From contig OX387184.1 in the NCBI GenBank assembly GCA_947561395.2, forward strand, positions 4,464,001 through 4,528,000: 64,000 nt of DNA, written 5' to 3'. The notes beneath the pieces are model-generated. The model saw only the letters and a list, made by a program, of their open reading frames with translations, was not told the origin of the DNA and did no database searches. The translations under genes were made by a program, and so were the position numbers. The DNA comes from Buxus sempervirens (Eukaryota > Streptophyta > Magnoliopsida > Buxales > Buxaceae). Positions 11,819 to 23,640 of this stretch are shown here, one piece after another (the stretch's first letter is position 1; each line of letters begins with the position of its first letter).

Positions 11819-11990
11819 AAAAAACCATTAAATGCATTCGGTGCATTTAATTCGTTAAATGATGCTGGCAGACGGATTTTTTCACCAGAAAAAAAAATGC
11901 TGGAAGACGGATTCATCCGACTTAAAAAACCATTAAATGCAATGCATTCGGTGCATTTAATTCGTTAAATGATGCTTGCAGACGGATTTA
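11819..11990. repeat. Direct repeat, about 62 bp, two copies
   Basis: Copies at 11819-11879 and 11923-11990 share AACCATTAAATGCATTCGGT, GCATTTAATTCGTTAAATGA and GCAGACGGATTT, with a 6-bp insertion in the second copy. They lie in AT-rich noncoding DNA rich in CCGGCTCAAAAAA-like segments. Confidence 0.75.
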
Positions 11991-12034
11991 ACGTGACGGG
12001 GAACAATGTTACAGCCACGTCCGGTTAAAAACAA

Positions 12035-12187
12035 ATGAGATCCTGTACAACCTTTATCTACAACCTTATATGCAGCTTTTCATAGGATTGTTTAAAATTT
12101 TACAGATATACCATTCACAATACACATGACATGATCTTATGAAAAGCTGCATATAAGGTTGTAGATAAAAGTTGTACAGGATCTCAT
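12035..12187. mobile_element. Foldback MITE, 153 bp
   Basis: Near-perfect inverted arms of about 48 bp begin GAGATCCTGTACAACC on the left and end GGTTGTAGATAAAAGTTGTA then CAGGATCTC on the right, around a 55-bp AT-rich centre. The GATCCTGTA ends resemble the inverted repeats at 20003 and 36386, suggesting one transposon family. No clear target-site duplication is visible. Confidence 0.75.
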
Positions 12188-12627
12188 CTGGATTAAAAAA
12201 CCATTCGGCTGCATTAAAAAAAGCATAAAAAACCATTCACCACTTTAAATCATTAAATTTAAATGAAATGGTGCCAGACAAATCGATTCACGTTATAAAA
12301 AAGACAAATCGATTGAGATCCGAAATTCTACCCAAAAATAAAATACATATTCAGATCCAAAACCTCTTTTACGGCTTGATGTCGGCGTCACTCTTGCTGA
12401 TGCAGGTACAATTTATTGTCAAATAAATAAAAAAATGAAAAAGCAAAACCTGAATGCAAAGACCGAAAGAGACACAGGAGACCGAAAAATCTCTCCAATA
12501 ACCTTCAATCGTCGGCAAAATCTCTCCAAAGACCCAAAAAAATTTGCAGACCTGGGAGCGGGGACAACCTTTGGAAAAAAAGAAAATAAAAAATCTCCCC
12601 TCAAGGAGCGTTGCAGAGACAGAGAGA

Positions 12628-12830
12628 GAATGAGAACGGTCGAAGGTAGGCGGGGAGGAAGACAGAGAGCAAGGAGAGAGAGAAAGAGAGGTAGGGAGAA
12701 AAGGAGTGAGCGAGAGAGAAGGAGGGAAGAATGAGAACGGTCGAAGGTAGGCGGGGAGGAAGACAGAGAGCGAGGGGAGAGAGAGAGAGGTAGGGAGAAA
12801 AGGAGGGAGCGAGAGAGATGTGGGGAGGAA
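12628..12830. repeat. Purine-rich tandem duplication, about 101-bp unit
   Basis: Two copies start with AATGAGAACGGTCGAAGGTA at about 12629 and 12730 and continue with GGCGGGGAGGAAGACAGAGA and GAGAGAG tracts. The strand is nearly all purine. Long open frames on the other strand here (serine, leucine and proline rich) are by-products of the composition. Confidence 0.8.
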
Positions 12831-13004
12831 GACAGAAGGAGGTGTAGAGAGGGATTCAAAAACCAAAAGAGTAAACAATCGTTTAAAACCGAAGAAAAAA
12901 AAGTGCACGTTGGATCCAATCTCCAGCTGAAGTTACATGTTTCCATTTTTTTTAAGGTTTTCCAGCTTGATTTTTAGAACATGCATGAATTCTCTCAATG
13001 CTTA

Positions 13005-15363
13005 GGCCTCGTTTGGCTTTCATTTTGGGAACTCATTCCAAGGCTTGGAATGAGTTCCAAGGCTTAGAATGAGTTCTGATAGCTATACCAACGTTTGGTA
13101 ATTTTGCCAAAACTTGTTCACCCAAAACGAGAATGAGAAAAACTATCGTTTTGTAGAATCGCCTGCGACCCCGTTTCTGAAATCTGTGAATGAGTTTTGT
13201 GTTTTTACGGTGGCAAACTTGTAAAATTAGATGAAGTTTTTTACGGTGGCATAAAACGTAAATATATCCTTCTAATTTTGCTCTTCGTCTTCGTCGAACG
13301 CATTGCTCTCTTTTCGGAACGAGCAATTAGGTAACGAAAGAATCCTATCTAGGGTGATGTCCACACAAGTCTGTGGTCGGAGTAGGAGAACATCTAAGTT
13401 CGAATTTAGATGAATTTCTAGCGGATGTTGTAAATTATCCTGGACGAACCCCAACTTGGGCACCAAGAGCAATAGCTGAAGCAACAAGATGGACTCCCTG
13501 GTCCTTCTTCAGTTCCCTGCTGTTCTCACAAACGATCGAAAACCAACAGAAGGAGAAAAGGAGGGATCGGTCTCTCCATAAATTTGGTCAAGCGATCTGG
13601 GAGCAAGTTCTGCAATCGATCTCTTCTTCCATTTCAGTAGGTAGCGTTCTCTGTTTTGGTGAAATCAGAGCGAGGAGGTTTTTGAATCCATGGCGAGTTT
13701 AAACCTGAAGGGGGGAATTTATGTAGTATTCATGGGTTGGCTTGCATTGATGACGACAGATTTGAGGATCTCCGTTAGTGTGAGATCCGACAAAAAGACT
13801 AGGGAAAGGTTTTATGGCAACTTTACGTTGGACACATCGCCTCCTGATTCAGGAGAGGGAAGTGCGAAGATGTTTGATCGCGTGCTTGAGAAGGAATTTT
13901 CAGAGAATGACCAACCTGAAGGACCTAATCGAAACAGTTTCAACAGTAGTGTTGCAGATCAGCAAGCTGTCTTGGAGACTGTAGCTAAAATCACTCACGA
14001 GAAGGTGAAAAGAAATGATACCCAAGAGGCAAATGGCACTGGCACTAGACCATTTCAGTTTCAAGATGTTTTTTCACTGGAAAATGAAGATTCTGATGAC
14101 ATGACGACTTTGATAGACAAAAAGGATAACGTATTTGTGATGTCAAACAAGAAGTCGAAATATCCAGTGCTTCAAATTGATTTAAGGTTAATTTCAGATT
14201 TGGTAGTGGTTATTGTTTCTGCAGCAATTGGTGGAATTACATTTTCCTGTTTGGGACAACTGGTCATTGTTGGTTATCTTCTTGCTGGTTCTCTCATTGG
14301 ACCGAGGGGGTTTGAATTTCATCGGTGAAATGGTCCAGGTTGAGACTGTTGCACAATTTGGTGTTGTCTTTCTTCTTTTCGCTTTGGGGCTTGAGTTTTC
14401 TTTGACAAAGTTAAGAGTTGTGGGACCTGGTTCTGTTCTTGGAGGGTTGCTTCAAATTATCATATTCATGTGCTTGTGTGGTGTAACTGCTTTGATTTGT
14501 GGTTCAAATTTATCAGAGGGTGTATTTGTTGGTTCCTTCTTATCAATGTCATCAACTGCAGTGGTTATAAAGTTTCTAGTAGAAAGCAATAGTAACAATG
14601 CTCTTCATGGTCAAGTCACAATTGGAACTCTTATTTTTCAGGATTGTGCTGTTGGCTTACTGTTTGCGTTGCTCCCAGTCTTGGGTGGTAGCAATGGCCT
14701 TTTGCAAGGAATGATATCAATGGCAAAGCTGTTAATGGTGTTATCCTTATTCCTCAGTGCTACATCTATATTGTCTTGGTCATTTGTTCCCCGCTTTTTG
14801 AAGTTAATGATACAATTATCATCTCAGACAAATGAACTTTATCAGTTGGCAGTTGTGGCATTTTGCTTACTATCAGCTTGGTGCAGTGATAAGCTGGGCC
14901 TGAGTCTTGAATTAGGATCATTTGTTGCCGGAGTTATGATATCTACAACTGACTTTGCCCAACATACTTTGGACCAGGCGGAGCCAATTCGTAACCTCTT
15001 TGCAATTGAAAACATTGTTTTTATGTATTATATATTTGAATTATTTGTATCCAAATATATTTATAAGACAGTTTTAAATTTTTTTTTCTTTTTCATTTCT
15101 TAGGTGTTTCAAGTTTTATCTTTCAAGGATCAACCAGTTTCTTATAATTATTCATAGAAAAAGAAAAAATAATAATGCAAAAAAAAAATTTCATGGAACT
15201 CATTTTATTACTTGTTAACCAAACAATTTTCTAGGTGAAAATTCATTTTGCTACGTGTTAACCAAACGCAATTAAAAAGACTTCAAAATTAATTCACAAA
15301 ATGAGTTTTAAGAACTCATTCTCGGAATGAAATCCTAATCCAGAATGAAAGCCAAACGAGGCC
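13005..15363. mobile_element. PIF/Harbinger-like TIR element carrying a KEA copy
   Basis: The ends are perfect 20-bp inverted repeats, GGCCTCGTTTGGCTTTCATT, at 13005-13024 and 15344-15363. Both sides carry TTA (13002-13004 and 15364-15366), the 3-bp target duplication of the PIF/Harbinger superfamily. Subterminal sequences around GGAATGAGTTC also recur in inverted form. No transposase is recognisable inside; the cargo is the KEA retrocopy at 13690-15003. The piece at 13260-13490 between TIR and cargo is unidentified. The element is non-autonomous, 2359 bp. Confidence 0.82.
13690..15003 (+). pseudogene. K+ efflux antiporter (KEA4/5/6-type) processed copy, frameshifted and truncated
   Basis: From the ATG at 13690 (MASLNLKGG) the reading matches the family: a leader, RVLEKEFSENDQPEG, VADQQAVLETVAKITHEK, VFSLENEDSDDM, then antiporter membrane segments (GQLVIVGYLLAGSLIGP, TVAQFGVVFLLFALGLEFS, MSSTAVVIKFLVE, FQDCAVGLLFALLPVLGG, LSAWCSDKLGLSLELGSFVA). 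KEA4-6 are endomembrane K+/H+ exchangers. A frame change lies at a G run near 14310 (first frame stops at 14328; the second, from before 14213, carries on). The match ends at EPIRNLFA (15003), so the last membrane helices are lost. More than 430 codons run without an intron although KEA4-6 genes are normally intron-rich, hence a retrocopy. Confidence 0.88.
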
Positions 15364-15366
15364 TTA

Positions 15367-16749
15367 ATGATCTAGAAAAACCAACTTTGTTCCAACGAGG
15401 CATTATAAATTAGAAGAATATCCAAACAACAATAATACACAAGTGGAAGATATAGAGTTGACTCCTTCATACGCAAAACTGTGTAAGCCTTGCTACTGCT
15501 CCAGAAGAGCATCAAATGATGCCGAGATAGTTATTAGTGGGTTGAAGGCTTTTACTGCGTTTAAAAGCAAATTGTTCTTTGCCGATCAAATAGGCCTTGG
15601 AGTGTTTCCTTGAATATCAACTCCTTGTCCAAGAAGGGCAATCTTTGGTAACAAATGGTTTAATATTAGCAATGCCACTGTGCAGCTAATTATATTTTAT
15701 ATTTTCTAACAGGTATAGTTGTGCACACAGGAGAAATTCCAATTTCATGCCTAATCTTAATATAGTAAGGAGAAAAGGGTCCACAAAAGTCGGCAGCCAT
15801 CTCAGAGATGCTATACAGAAGCTTTCAATGTAGGGGATAAGTTTTCAGCAAAGAAATCTCTATTTAATTCTATCCTAAATGTAAAAAGGAAGTACTTTCT
15901 ATCTTAATTCATGGAGGGTTACTCCAAAATTACTGTTCTTTTGATCTTTTAGGACTACAATTAGTTGAAAACTTCAAAGATATGACTATATATCAGATTT
16001 TTGGTCAATTAGTTTGTGTAATCTTGTACACAAGAATTAGTGATGCATGATGCAACTTCCCAATCAAAGAGCTAGGTAACGGTATGTTGATAGGATATAT
16101 GTTTTCATTGTTGATTAAATTGAAGCCTTGGTATCTCTGATTGGCTTTCTTAGTGATTTCCTTTATTGGATATGCATGGATGATTTTGCCTATTTTACCT
16201 CGAGCTAATGTTCCAATTTGAGTAAATTCATTAACACGAAAAGACTCTTCCAATCTTCTATTAATTAACAATTATCTCTTCACAAGTTTTACTAATTCAA
16301 AGATTATAGCTGTTATTTTTATATCTTTAATGGGATTCTTTTTCTCTTTAACCAGTATTTCTTTCCTTTAAAGTCCTTAAAAACTTGACTAAATTGTTAA
16401 TTGCCATCATCTCATCTGTTTTACGTTTTTTTTCCCTAATGTCTTAATACGTTAGATGTAGATTCTTTTAGTGACTATTGTTTTTTTTTTTACTCTGCTT
16501 ACTATGACAAAAAAGAAAAGACGTTTCTATGTGAGATTCGAGAATTATGAATCAACAAGGTTTGCATTTTTTTTTCTTTTTTATTCTTTATTATTACTTT
16601 TTTTTTCCAACGATAGATCCATGCAACTGGTGAAAATAACTATGGTTTGTGTTTGTTGTATGTGCTTTTTCTTTATTTATTAAGAAAAAAATCTTATGCC
16701 TTACTTTTATAATTGATTGTTTTCTATTTTCATTCTCTTCTTTTTCCCT
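15367..16749. other. Intergenic, no gene seen
   Basis: AT-rich DNA without recognisable coding exons. A minus-strand open frame of 88 codons at 16005-16271 has no family resemblance that I can name and no supporting context. Poly-T tracts occur around 16480-16610. Confidence 0.4.
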
Positions 16750-17071
16750 CATTATATATTAATTCATCCCCGTGCATTGCTCAGGTAAGGCCTTCATGTA
16801 TGGCTTACGCTGAATATTTGTCACAAAAACATATAGCTAGAAAACACAAACGAGTACGTTAAATAGCAATAATATATCCAAGAAAATGAAATGTAACTTC
16901 TCTCATTGACTCAATGTTTAGTTCATCTTTCATTTTTACTTTTTATAATTTCTTAAATAAATTATTGTTAATCTTGACAACTAACATATATGTTTTAAAC
17001 ATCAAACATACAACAATGAAATCACATATAATTTTTACCTATCCCCGTGCATCGCACGGGGTGTTTGCTAG
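16750..17071 (+). mobile_element. Small non-autonomous Helitron, or Helitron 3' end
   Basis: The 3' end is clear: hairpin CCCCGTGCATCGCACGGGG (17043-17061), spacer, CTAG at 17068-17071, followed by T. Upstream at 16750, TCATTATATATTAATTCATC then CCCGTGCATTGC resembles a Helitron 5' end with a related subterminal motif, but the base before TC is C and not the expected A. The right boundary is therefore firm and the left one tentative. Confidence 0.6.
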
Positions 17072-17710
17072 TTTTCATGTATGATACTGTTCAGAGTACT
17101 ATGGTTTAACGAAATCTTGAGAGGCAAGAATCATCCCAATTCAACAAGTTCAGAGATTTCTCTTTCCATTTCTTTATGTTTACCTAAGATCCATTATAGT
17201 TGGGAACCTGACGGATAATGCTCTTTACCCATGACAGATCTTGTCTAAGACCCAATTGTCGGTATGTATCCTCACACAACCTCAATTCCAAGCAGTCGCA
17301 AACGTACTCCCTGCCATAGAAAACCTTGGAAGATATATAGTTCAATCCATGTCATTAACCAGCCACACGGTTATCCTCTTTTTACTACTGTATCTCACTC
17401 TAGAAGGCGCTTCATTGTTCCTTTCAAAATGATCCTAGGATTGAGTTGCTCCCCATTAAGTGAGCATGCTCTCTCTCCAGATCGGGCATTAAGCTGTTAA
17501 AATTGGAGGGGTTCCATAGAAGCACAGCAGTGCCTCGTGTTCAGTCTCCAATGTTTGTAAATCCTGCAACAAATTCCCATTTATGTGGATACAGGATTGC
17601 TAAAATGGCAGTGTCTTGAATCTCTTCCAGAATTTCAGCTTCTTATTCTTGTCTCTTGTTGGCCCATAACTTTTTTGGTAAGACGAACAGCCTCAACATC
17701 TAATGATATC
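17072..17710. other. 3' flank of the PPR gene
   Basis: This stretch lies between the Helitron end and the PPR stop codon. It should contain the PPR 3' UTR on the minus strand. Short open frames here have no recognisable motifs. Confidence 0.4.
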
Positions 17711-19921
17711 TCAACCTTCTGCAATTTCCATCTCATCAATGAATTCAACCACTTCAGGTTTTGAAGCCACCAGATCCAGTATGAGGTATATGTCCTCCCC
17801 CTGTGGATGTGATTGATCACCAGACACAAATGCAGATACCTGATCCTTCACCTTAATCCAGGACCATCCCGGTTCCTTTACAACTCCCTTAGACCTCATC
17901 AACTTCCTTATATCTGCCGCATCCCTCCACCTCCCTGTTGCAGAATAAAGGTTAGCCAGAGTAATGTGTGTGCCTGCACAGCTGGGATCCATTTCGAGAA
18001 TGTGCTCTGCTGTGCGTCTTCCAAGCTCAACATCACCATGGGCCCTGCATGCTCTGAGAAGCGTCGACCAAACAACATCATCCTGTTCAAAAGGCATACT
18101 TCTGATCATGCATTCTGCATCACTCAATCTTCCAGCTCGACATAGGAGATCAATCATGCAACCATAGTGTTCTTTCCCAGGATCAATCTGATACTTCTTG
18201 CACATCGAGTTAAAGTAATGAAATCCCAGATCAACTAGTCCAGCATGATTACAAGCACCAAGTACACCAATAAAAGTTATAGAATCTGGTCTCACGCTGG
18301 TCCTAGAAAGCTTCTCAAACAGATCAATAGCTTCTTTGCTGTACCCATGCTCCGAATATCCATTGATCATGGCTGTCCATGACACAATGTCTTCATCTTC
18401 AGCCACATTAAAGATCTTTGACGCATCCTCTATGCTTCCACATTTGCAGTACATATTGATTAGAGCACTGTGTATCATGACATCAATTTCTAGTCCAATG
18501 GATAGGACATGAGCATGGACTTGCTGCCCTTGCTCAAGAACTGCCATACTTCCGCAAACACTCAACAAACTAGCCAGGGCAAACTCAGTGGGCTTTGTTC
18601 CTTCTTTCCTCATTGATGAAAGAATCTCAAAAGCCTCTCCACCATGGCCTTCTTGAGAATATCCTGCAATCATCGTACTCCATGAGACAATATCTCTTCT
18701 GATCATCCCATGAAACACTGTTGAAGCTGACATTAATATTCCACACTTAGAATACATGGTCATAATTGAATTTGCAACAGACAATGAATCCATGAAACCA
18801 GTTCGTATAACATGGGCATGGAACTGCATTCCCCACTCAATCTTAGTAAGGTTGGCACAACTAGATATGACAGCAGCAAAGGTATATTCATTAGGAGTAA
18901 TATCTGATTCTCGCATCTGTATGAATGCTTGGATTGCATGCTCCTCTTGACCCATCTGGGCATATGTAGTGATGACCATTGTCCACGAAACCACATCACG
19001 AATTCTCATCCTCTCAAACAAGCGCATGCCGTAGTCTAGTTTCCCACATTTGTTGTACATAGTAGCAAGAGTGTTTACCACATAAGAACCTGAATTGAAG
19101 CCTGCCTTCATTGCTCGAGTATGGATCGCCCTACCACAGTTTAGAGCACCCAAGTTAGCACAAGCCTTCAAAGCAATAGCAAACGTGTATGAATCGCAGT
19201 CTACATTTGACCTTGACATTTCAGAGAAGTAAAGTAGTCCCCGCTTGTTATAGCCTGCATGAACAAGCCCAGTTATGATAGCAGTCCATGAGACCACACT
19301 TCTCACCGGCAATTCGTCGAAGACTCTACAACCTTGCCAGGTGTTACCAGTCTTGGTGTACATGTCCATAACAGCACTACCTACGAAAACAGAGTTAACA
19401 AAACCAGTTTTTACGGAATATCCATGCATGGATTCCCCCAGTTTCAAATCACAATTACGTCCACATGCCTTGAGACCAAGACTAAGAAGGAACTGATCCA
19501 TTCGGAACTGTGGATTAACCCACATTTGGGAGAACAGAAACAAAGCTTCCGAGGCATCTGAGGCGTTGACATACCCGGAGATCATAGTGGTCCACGATAT
19601 TTCATCTCTGCTGGACATTTTGTCAAACAGTTGGCGAGCATGATTTAGACGGCCGGTTTTACTCAGCTCCTTAAGTCGAGTGTTGGCCTCAAACACATCG
19701 ACTTGCGAATCTAACTGGGAATTCTGGATTGAAGCGTCGGCAATTTTGTCTGGTAAGCCTGTGTATTCAGTATACGCGATCTTTGATCGTGTACACATTT
19801 CCTGATACGTGGCCTCGTCGATAAGACCATGTTTGTGCCTATGGAGACCATAATGCCCTCGTACATGTTTCAACATAATTCGACGCTCCGAACGTCCGGG
19901 CCATGTGCCTTCCCGATTCAC
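17711..19921 (-). CDS. Pentatricopeptide repeat protein, PLS-E type (At3g47840-like)
   Basis: A single intronless frame of 736 residues. From about residue 75 to 610 it is made of tandem P, L and S pentatricopeptide repeats; many contain the motifs VVSWTAMI, MYSKCG, DIVSWSTMIAGYSQ and ACNHAGLVD. The tail has E-type motifs (DVVWSTLLRACRAHGDVELG, then EPGWSWIKV) and stops at MEIAEG without a DYW deaminase domain. PPR proteins bind organellar RNA one base per repeat; E-class members commonly act in C-to-U editing, recruiting a deaminase. The first 70 residues are basic and may include a transit peptide. The next ATG (MLKHVRGHYG, residue 16) is an alternative start. Orthology to At3g47840 is recalled, not searched. 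No breaks are seen. Confidence 0.9.
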   Translation of the reverse strand: MNREGTWPGRSERRIMLKHVRGHYGLHRHKHGLIDEATYQEMCTRSKIAYTEYTGLPDKIADASIQNSQLDSQVDVFEANTRLKELSKTGRLNHARQLFDKMSSRDEISWTTMISGYVNASDASEALFLFSQMWVNPQFRMDQFLLSLGLKACGRNCDLKLGESMHGYSVKTGFVNSVFVGSAVMDMYTKTGNTWQGCRVFDELPVRSVVSWTAIITGLVHAGYNKRGLLYFSEMSRSNVDCDSYTFAIALKACANLGALNCGRAIHTRAMKAGFNSGSYVVNTLATMYNKCGKLDYGMRLFERMRIRDVVSWTMVITTYAQMGQEEHAIQAFIQMRESDITPNEYTFAAVISSCANLTKIEWGMQFHAHVIRTGFMDSLSVANSIMTMYSKCGILMSASTVFHGMIRRDIVSWSTMIAGYSQEGHGGEAFEILSSMRKEGTKPTEFALASLLSVCGSMAVLEQGQQVHAHVLSIGLEIDVMIHSALINMYCKCGSIEDASKIFNVAEDEDIVSWTAMINGYSEHGYSKEAIDLFEKLSRTSVRPDSITFIGVLGACNHAGLVDLGFHYFNSMCKKYQIDPGKEHYGCMIDLLCRAGRLSDAECMIRSMPFEQDDVVWSTLLRACRAHGDVELGRRTAEHILEMDPSCAGTHITLANLYSATGRWRDAADIRKLMRSKGVVKEPGWSWIKVKDQVSAFVSGDQSHPQGEDIYLILDLVASKPEVVEFIDEMEIAEG

Positions 19922-20002
19922 AGTCTAGGAATAAGTAGAGGTTCACATTATTTGTAACAAGCGGGGTGCAGTACTACACGTATGCCAATAAAATAAATAA
20001 AT

Positions 20003-20411
20003 GGGATCCTGTAGAGGCTCTACCTGCAGTTTGAGATAGAGCCTCTACAAGATTACGCCATCTGTCCAGGAGGTTTTAAGCCTGTCCATTATCGCAACTA
20101 ACGGAAACGGAGCGTTACGACTAACGGAAACGACTCTCTCTCCCCGTTTTCAATCTCTCTCCTCTACATCAAAGAGGGAAAACTTCCCTCCAAAATTTTG
20201 TTTGAGCAATTTTGGACTGGAGAGGGTTCCAAAATTTCGTTTGATCTCATTTACCATTTCAAGACCAGATTTTTGACTTCGGCAAAGGGCGCATCGCCAT
20301 TTGCTCTTCTTCTTCTTCAGAACTGTTGCTCTTCTTCTTCTTCGGAGAACCTGGTTTGCTCTTCTTCTTCTTCGGATGTGTTGCGCCTACCTACGAAGCA
20401 GACTTTTGGAG
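20003..20411 (+). mobile_element. Left inverted terminal repeat and leader of a large TIR element
   Basis: The first 105 bp begin GGGATCCTGTAGAGGCTCTA and closely match, in inverted orientation, 36283-36386. Each repeat includes a smaller hairpin (GTAGAGGCTCTA and TAGAGCCTCTAC). A serine-rich, CTTCTTCTT-rich segment follows and ends at a good donor (GAGGTAAGTCC, GT at 20412), looking like a 5' leader exon. No matching target duplication is evident. It may be the left end of a Mutator-like element spanning 20003-36386, or a separate copy. Confidence 0.55.
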
Positions 20412-23154
20412 GTAAGTCCTTTGTGTTTTTCGTTTTGTTCATATTTTTCTATTTCATTTTTTTAATTTGAATCCCTGTCGATGGTGTAAGCACCTTATTT
20501 TTGCACCCCTGGAAGTGCTAAAAATGAAAACCCTGGCAGAAAGTCAAACCCCAAGGGGACAAAAAGTTGACTTTTTGATCAGGTGATAATTGGCTACCTT
20601 GCTTTATCTCATTGGATAGAGAATCCCGACACGGTTCCAACGCAACTGAGTTTGCTGGAATTGGAGTCCGAATAAAGGTTATGTGGGCCGGTCAAACTTG
20701 AGGGGAGCCGAAAATTGACTTTCTACTAAACCCCAATTCAAGTGCTTACCCCCATGCCATTGGATAGAGGGCTCCGATACGGTTCTAACTCAATTGAGTT
20801 TGCCCAGATCGGAGCCCGGATGAAGAAAATATGAGCTGTCAAAGTTTTTGAGTAGCAAAACCGGCAAACTGCACACGTGGCAGAGAACTGCACACGTGGC
20901 AAGTTGCGCAGGAAAATATCTCGAGGATCAAATCCGTGAATATCCAAACATTCAAAAGATCCCAGGGACCAATCTAAAAATATCTGAATAAAATAATATT
21001 AAATCCAAATATCCCAGGAACTATATCTTAATTTTCGGATTTTTAAACAAAACCGCGGCCGCATTAATTGTTTTGCAATAATTGTGTCGCTCGCACCGAG
21101 CGACAAGTACTCAGCTCGGCGGATACCCCCATGTCTTCTTCTATAAAAGCCACGACAACCTTCATTAGGTGGGGGGTTTTTTTTGGAGTTCGGCTTTCTT
21201 TCTAATTGGGGTTTTCTTTTTCGTTGGCTTCTTCTTCGTCGGGCACAGGTGGTCTTGACCACCATCTTCCCCAAAAAAAAACCAGACACACTTCTTCCCC
21301 ACCTTCCTCGGATCTTTCTTCCCGTCCTCATCCTCACCTCTTGATGCTCGAAGGAGAAAGAGGAACCTGCTCTTGATGCTCGGAGGAGGAGGCTCCAGCA
21401 ACTGCTCGTGCACTCCCAGGAAGCCTCACGCACACCCTGCAAAGGATTAAAACCAAGGTAATGTTCCCTGTTTAATACAAATAAGAATGAGCTCGTCTTT
21501 GCCAAATTGTTTGCTGTTATTGCTGGTATGGATTTGAAGGTGGGAGCCTGTTCCCCATGATTTCTCCATCTGTTGTACCCCAATATAAGCAATCTCTTCC
21601 CTTCGTCAGTCCGGTTCTTTGTTGTTTTCAGGATTGGATTTTTGCCAAGAGATTTTGATTTGGATGATGAACTAGGTTAGATTAATTTCGATGCATGTTT
21701 AAATGCCTTATGGGAGTCGTAGAAACACCAGAAAGGGGTTATAGAGCTTGAAAATCAAGCCAGACATTGAGTTTGAGAAAAAAACAGAGAATCAGGGGTA
21801 TACGCCAAGCTCGCGCAAAGCTCGAGCGGAGCACCTTTGCATCCGCCGAGCTCGCGCGAAACTCGCACTTTTGCATCCGCCGAGCTCGCGCGGAGCACTT
21901 TTTGCATCCGCCGAGCTCGCGCGAAGCTCGCGCTTACCTCGCGCGGATGCTTTTTTTTTTGTTTCGGTCCGCCCAGCTCGCGCCGAGCGCCCGAAGGTCA
22001 ACGCATACCCTTTTAAGGCCGAGGTGCTTATATTTTTTAAAATCCGAAAATACCCTTGTACCGTACCGCGAGGGCTTCGCCCCCCAACCCTGTTGTTCTC
22101 CACGCGTCCAACTCACTCCTTGGGGCGGGGAGGGACCTCGCCCTGTGGGCTCCACTTCGGTCCCTCCCCTTGGACCCAGATTATGTGATTTTTGTATATT
22201 TTGTATTTCATGATTTCTGCATATTCTGTAATTTTTGCTGACTGTGGGTGACATTCTGAAACTGAACCAAACATGCCAATAGAGTTTCTGGGTCACCCGG
22301 AAACCCAACATGGGACTTGGACCCCCGGTCCAATTTGATTCCCAGTGGGCCTTCCAACGGGGCCCACCCAGCCCGAACCATTCAATTTTGCTTAACTAAG
22401 ATAATTAAAAGATTTGAGTGGGCCAGACCACTTGAGGCCCACCCAAGCCCTATGTGGGGCATGCATGCTTAAATTAGGTTGTGGTTTGGCCGAGACCAAG
22501 GGCAGGGCCTGTCGGGCCCACTAGGCCCACAACACAAAGCATTAGGGTTTCAAAACCGTAACCTAGGAATTCTTGGGCTTTCAAACCCAAGCCCAGGTAG
22601 AGGGCCCCAAGTCCAAAGCCTAGCCCATTTTGGAAACTTAAGCAAGATAAATCCAATAAATCACTTAGCTACCATGTGCGCCCACCCTAGGGGCCCGCAA
22701 AGCAATCCGGCCCACTTTGCATAGAAATCACTTAATAACCCAACTTGAACTTCAAAATAAAATCCAGTCAAATTGAACCAAAGTCCAAAGGGCCACACTT
22801 GGCCCACCCAGGAACATGTGGGCCACACTTGGCTCACCAAGGGATACCGTGGGCCTTCCAACGGGGCCCGCCCCACCAGACTCACTTCACTTTAAGCAAA
22901 GAAAATAAAATCAAGTAAACGGACCCACGCCACTTTTGCGGTCCCGCCAGACTTAATCAAATTGCGTGCTGGAATAGGAATCGGGTGAGTGAGAGACCAA
23001 AGTTGACTCAAACCAGGGAAACCTATGGGACCCGTCAATCGACTGGTGTAAGCACCTCATTTTTGCGCTCCCCGAAAAACAAAAATGCAAACCCTGGACA
23101 GAAAGTCAAACCCTAAGGGGTGAAAAGTTGACTTTTTTGATCAAATGAAACTGG

Positions 23155-23640
23155 CCACCTTGCTTTATCTCATTGGATAGAGAATCTCGACACGATTCCA
23201 ACGCAACTGAGTTTGCAGGAATCGGGGTCCGGATGAAGGTTCTGCGGGCGGTCAAACTTAAGGAAAAGCCGAGAGTTGACTTTTCCTCGAATTCCGCGCC
23301 AAGTACCTTGCTTTATATCATTGGATAGAGAATCTCGACACGGTTCCAACGCAACTGAGTTTGCAGGAATCGGGGTCCGGATGAAGGTTCTGCGGGCGGT
23401 CAAACTTGAGCAGAGCCAAAAGTTGACTTTCTGCTAAAATCCGATCCAGAGGCCTACCCCTAGGTCATTGGATAGAGAATCTCGACACGGTTCCAACGCA
23501 ACTGAGTTTGCAGGAATCGGGGTCCGGATGAAGGTTCTGCGGGCGGTCAAACTTGAGCAGAGCCAAAAGTTGACTTTCTGCTAAAATCCGATCCGGAGGC
23601 CTACCCCTAGGTCATGGGATGGAGGGCTCCGATACGATTC
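23155..23640. repeat. Tandem repeat inside LTR B, about 150-bp unit
   Basis: The block with CATTGGATAGAGAATCTCGA, GTTTGCAGGAATCGGGGTCC and GAAGGTTCTGCGGGCGGTCA occurs three times (near 23170, 23320 and 23465). A diverged fourth follows near 23615. Copies A and C hold fewer units, so this expansion is specific to B. Confidence 0.85.

Noticed and set aside
12369-12946. Two overlapping minus-strand frames of about 175 codons
   Set aside because: They read serine/leucine/proline repeats from a purine-rich tandem duplication, and both frames are equally open, which points to composition and not coding.
16005-16271. 88-codon minus-strand open frame
   Set aside because: No recognisable family, no splice or promoter context, and AT-rich surroundings.
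21748-22311. Arg/Ala-rich frames of 100-148 codons on both strands
   Set aside because: They lie in the GC-rich repeat cassette of LTR A; several frames are open at once and no domain is visible.
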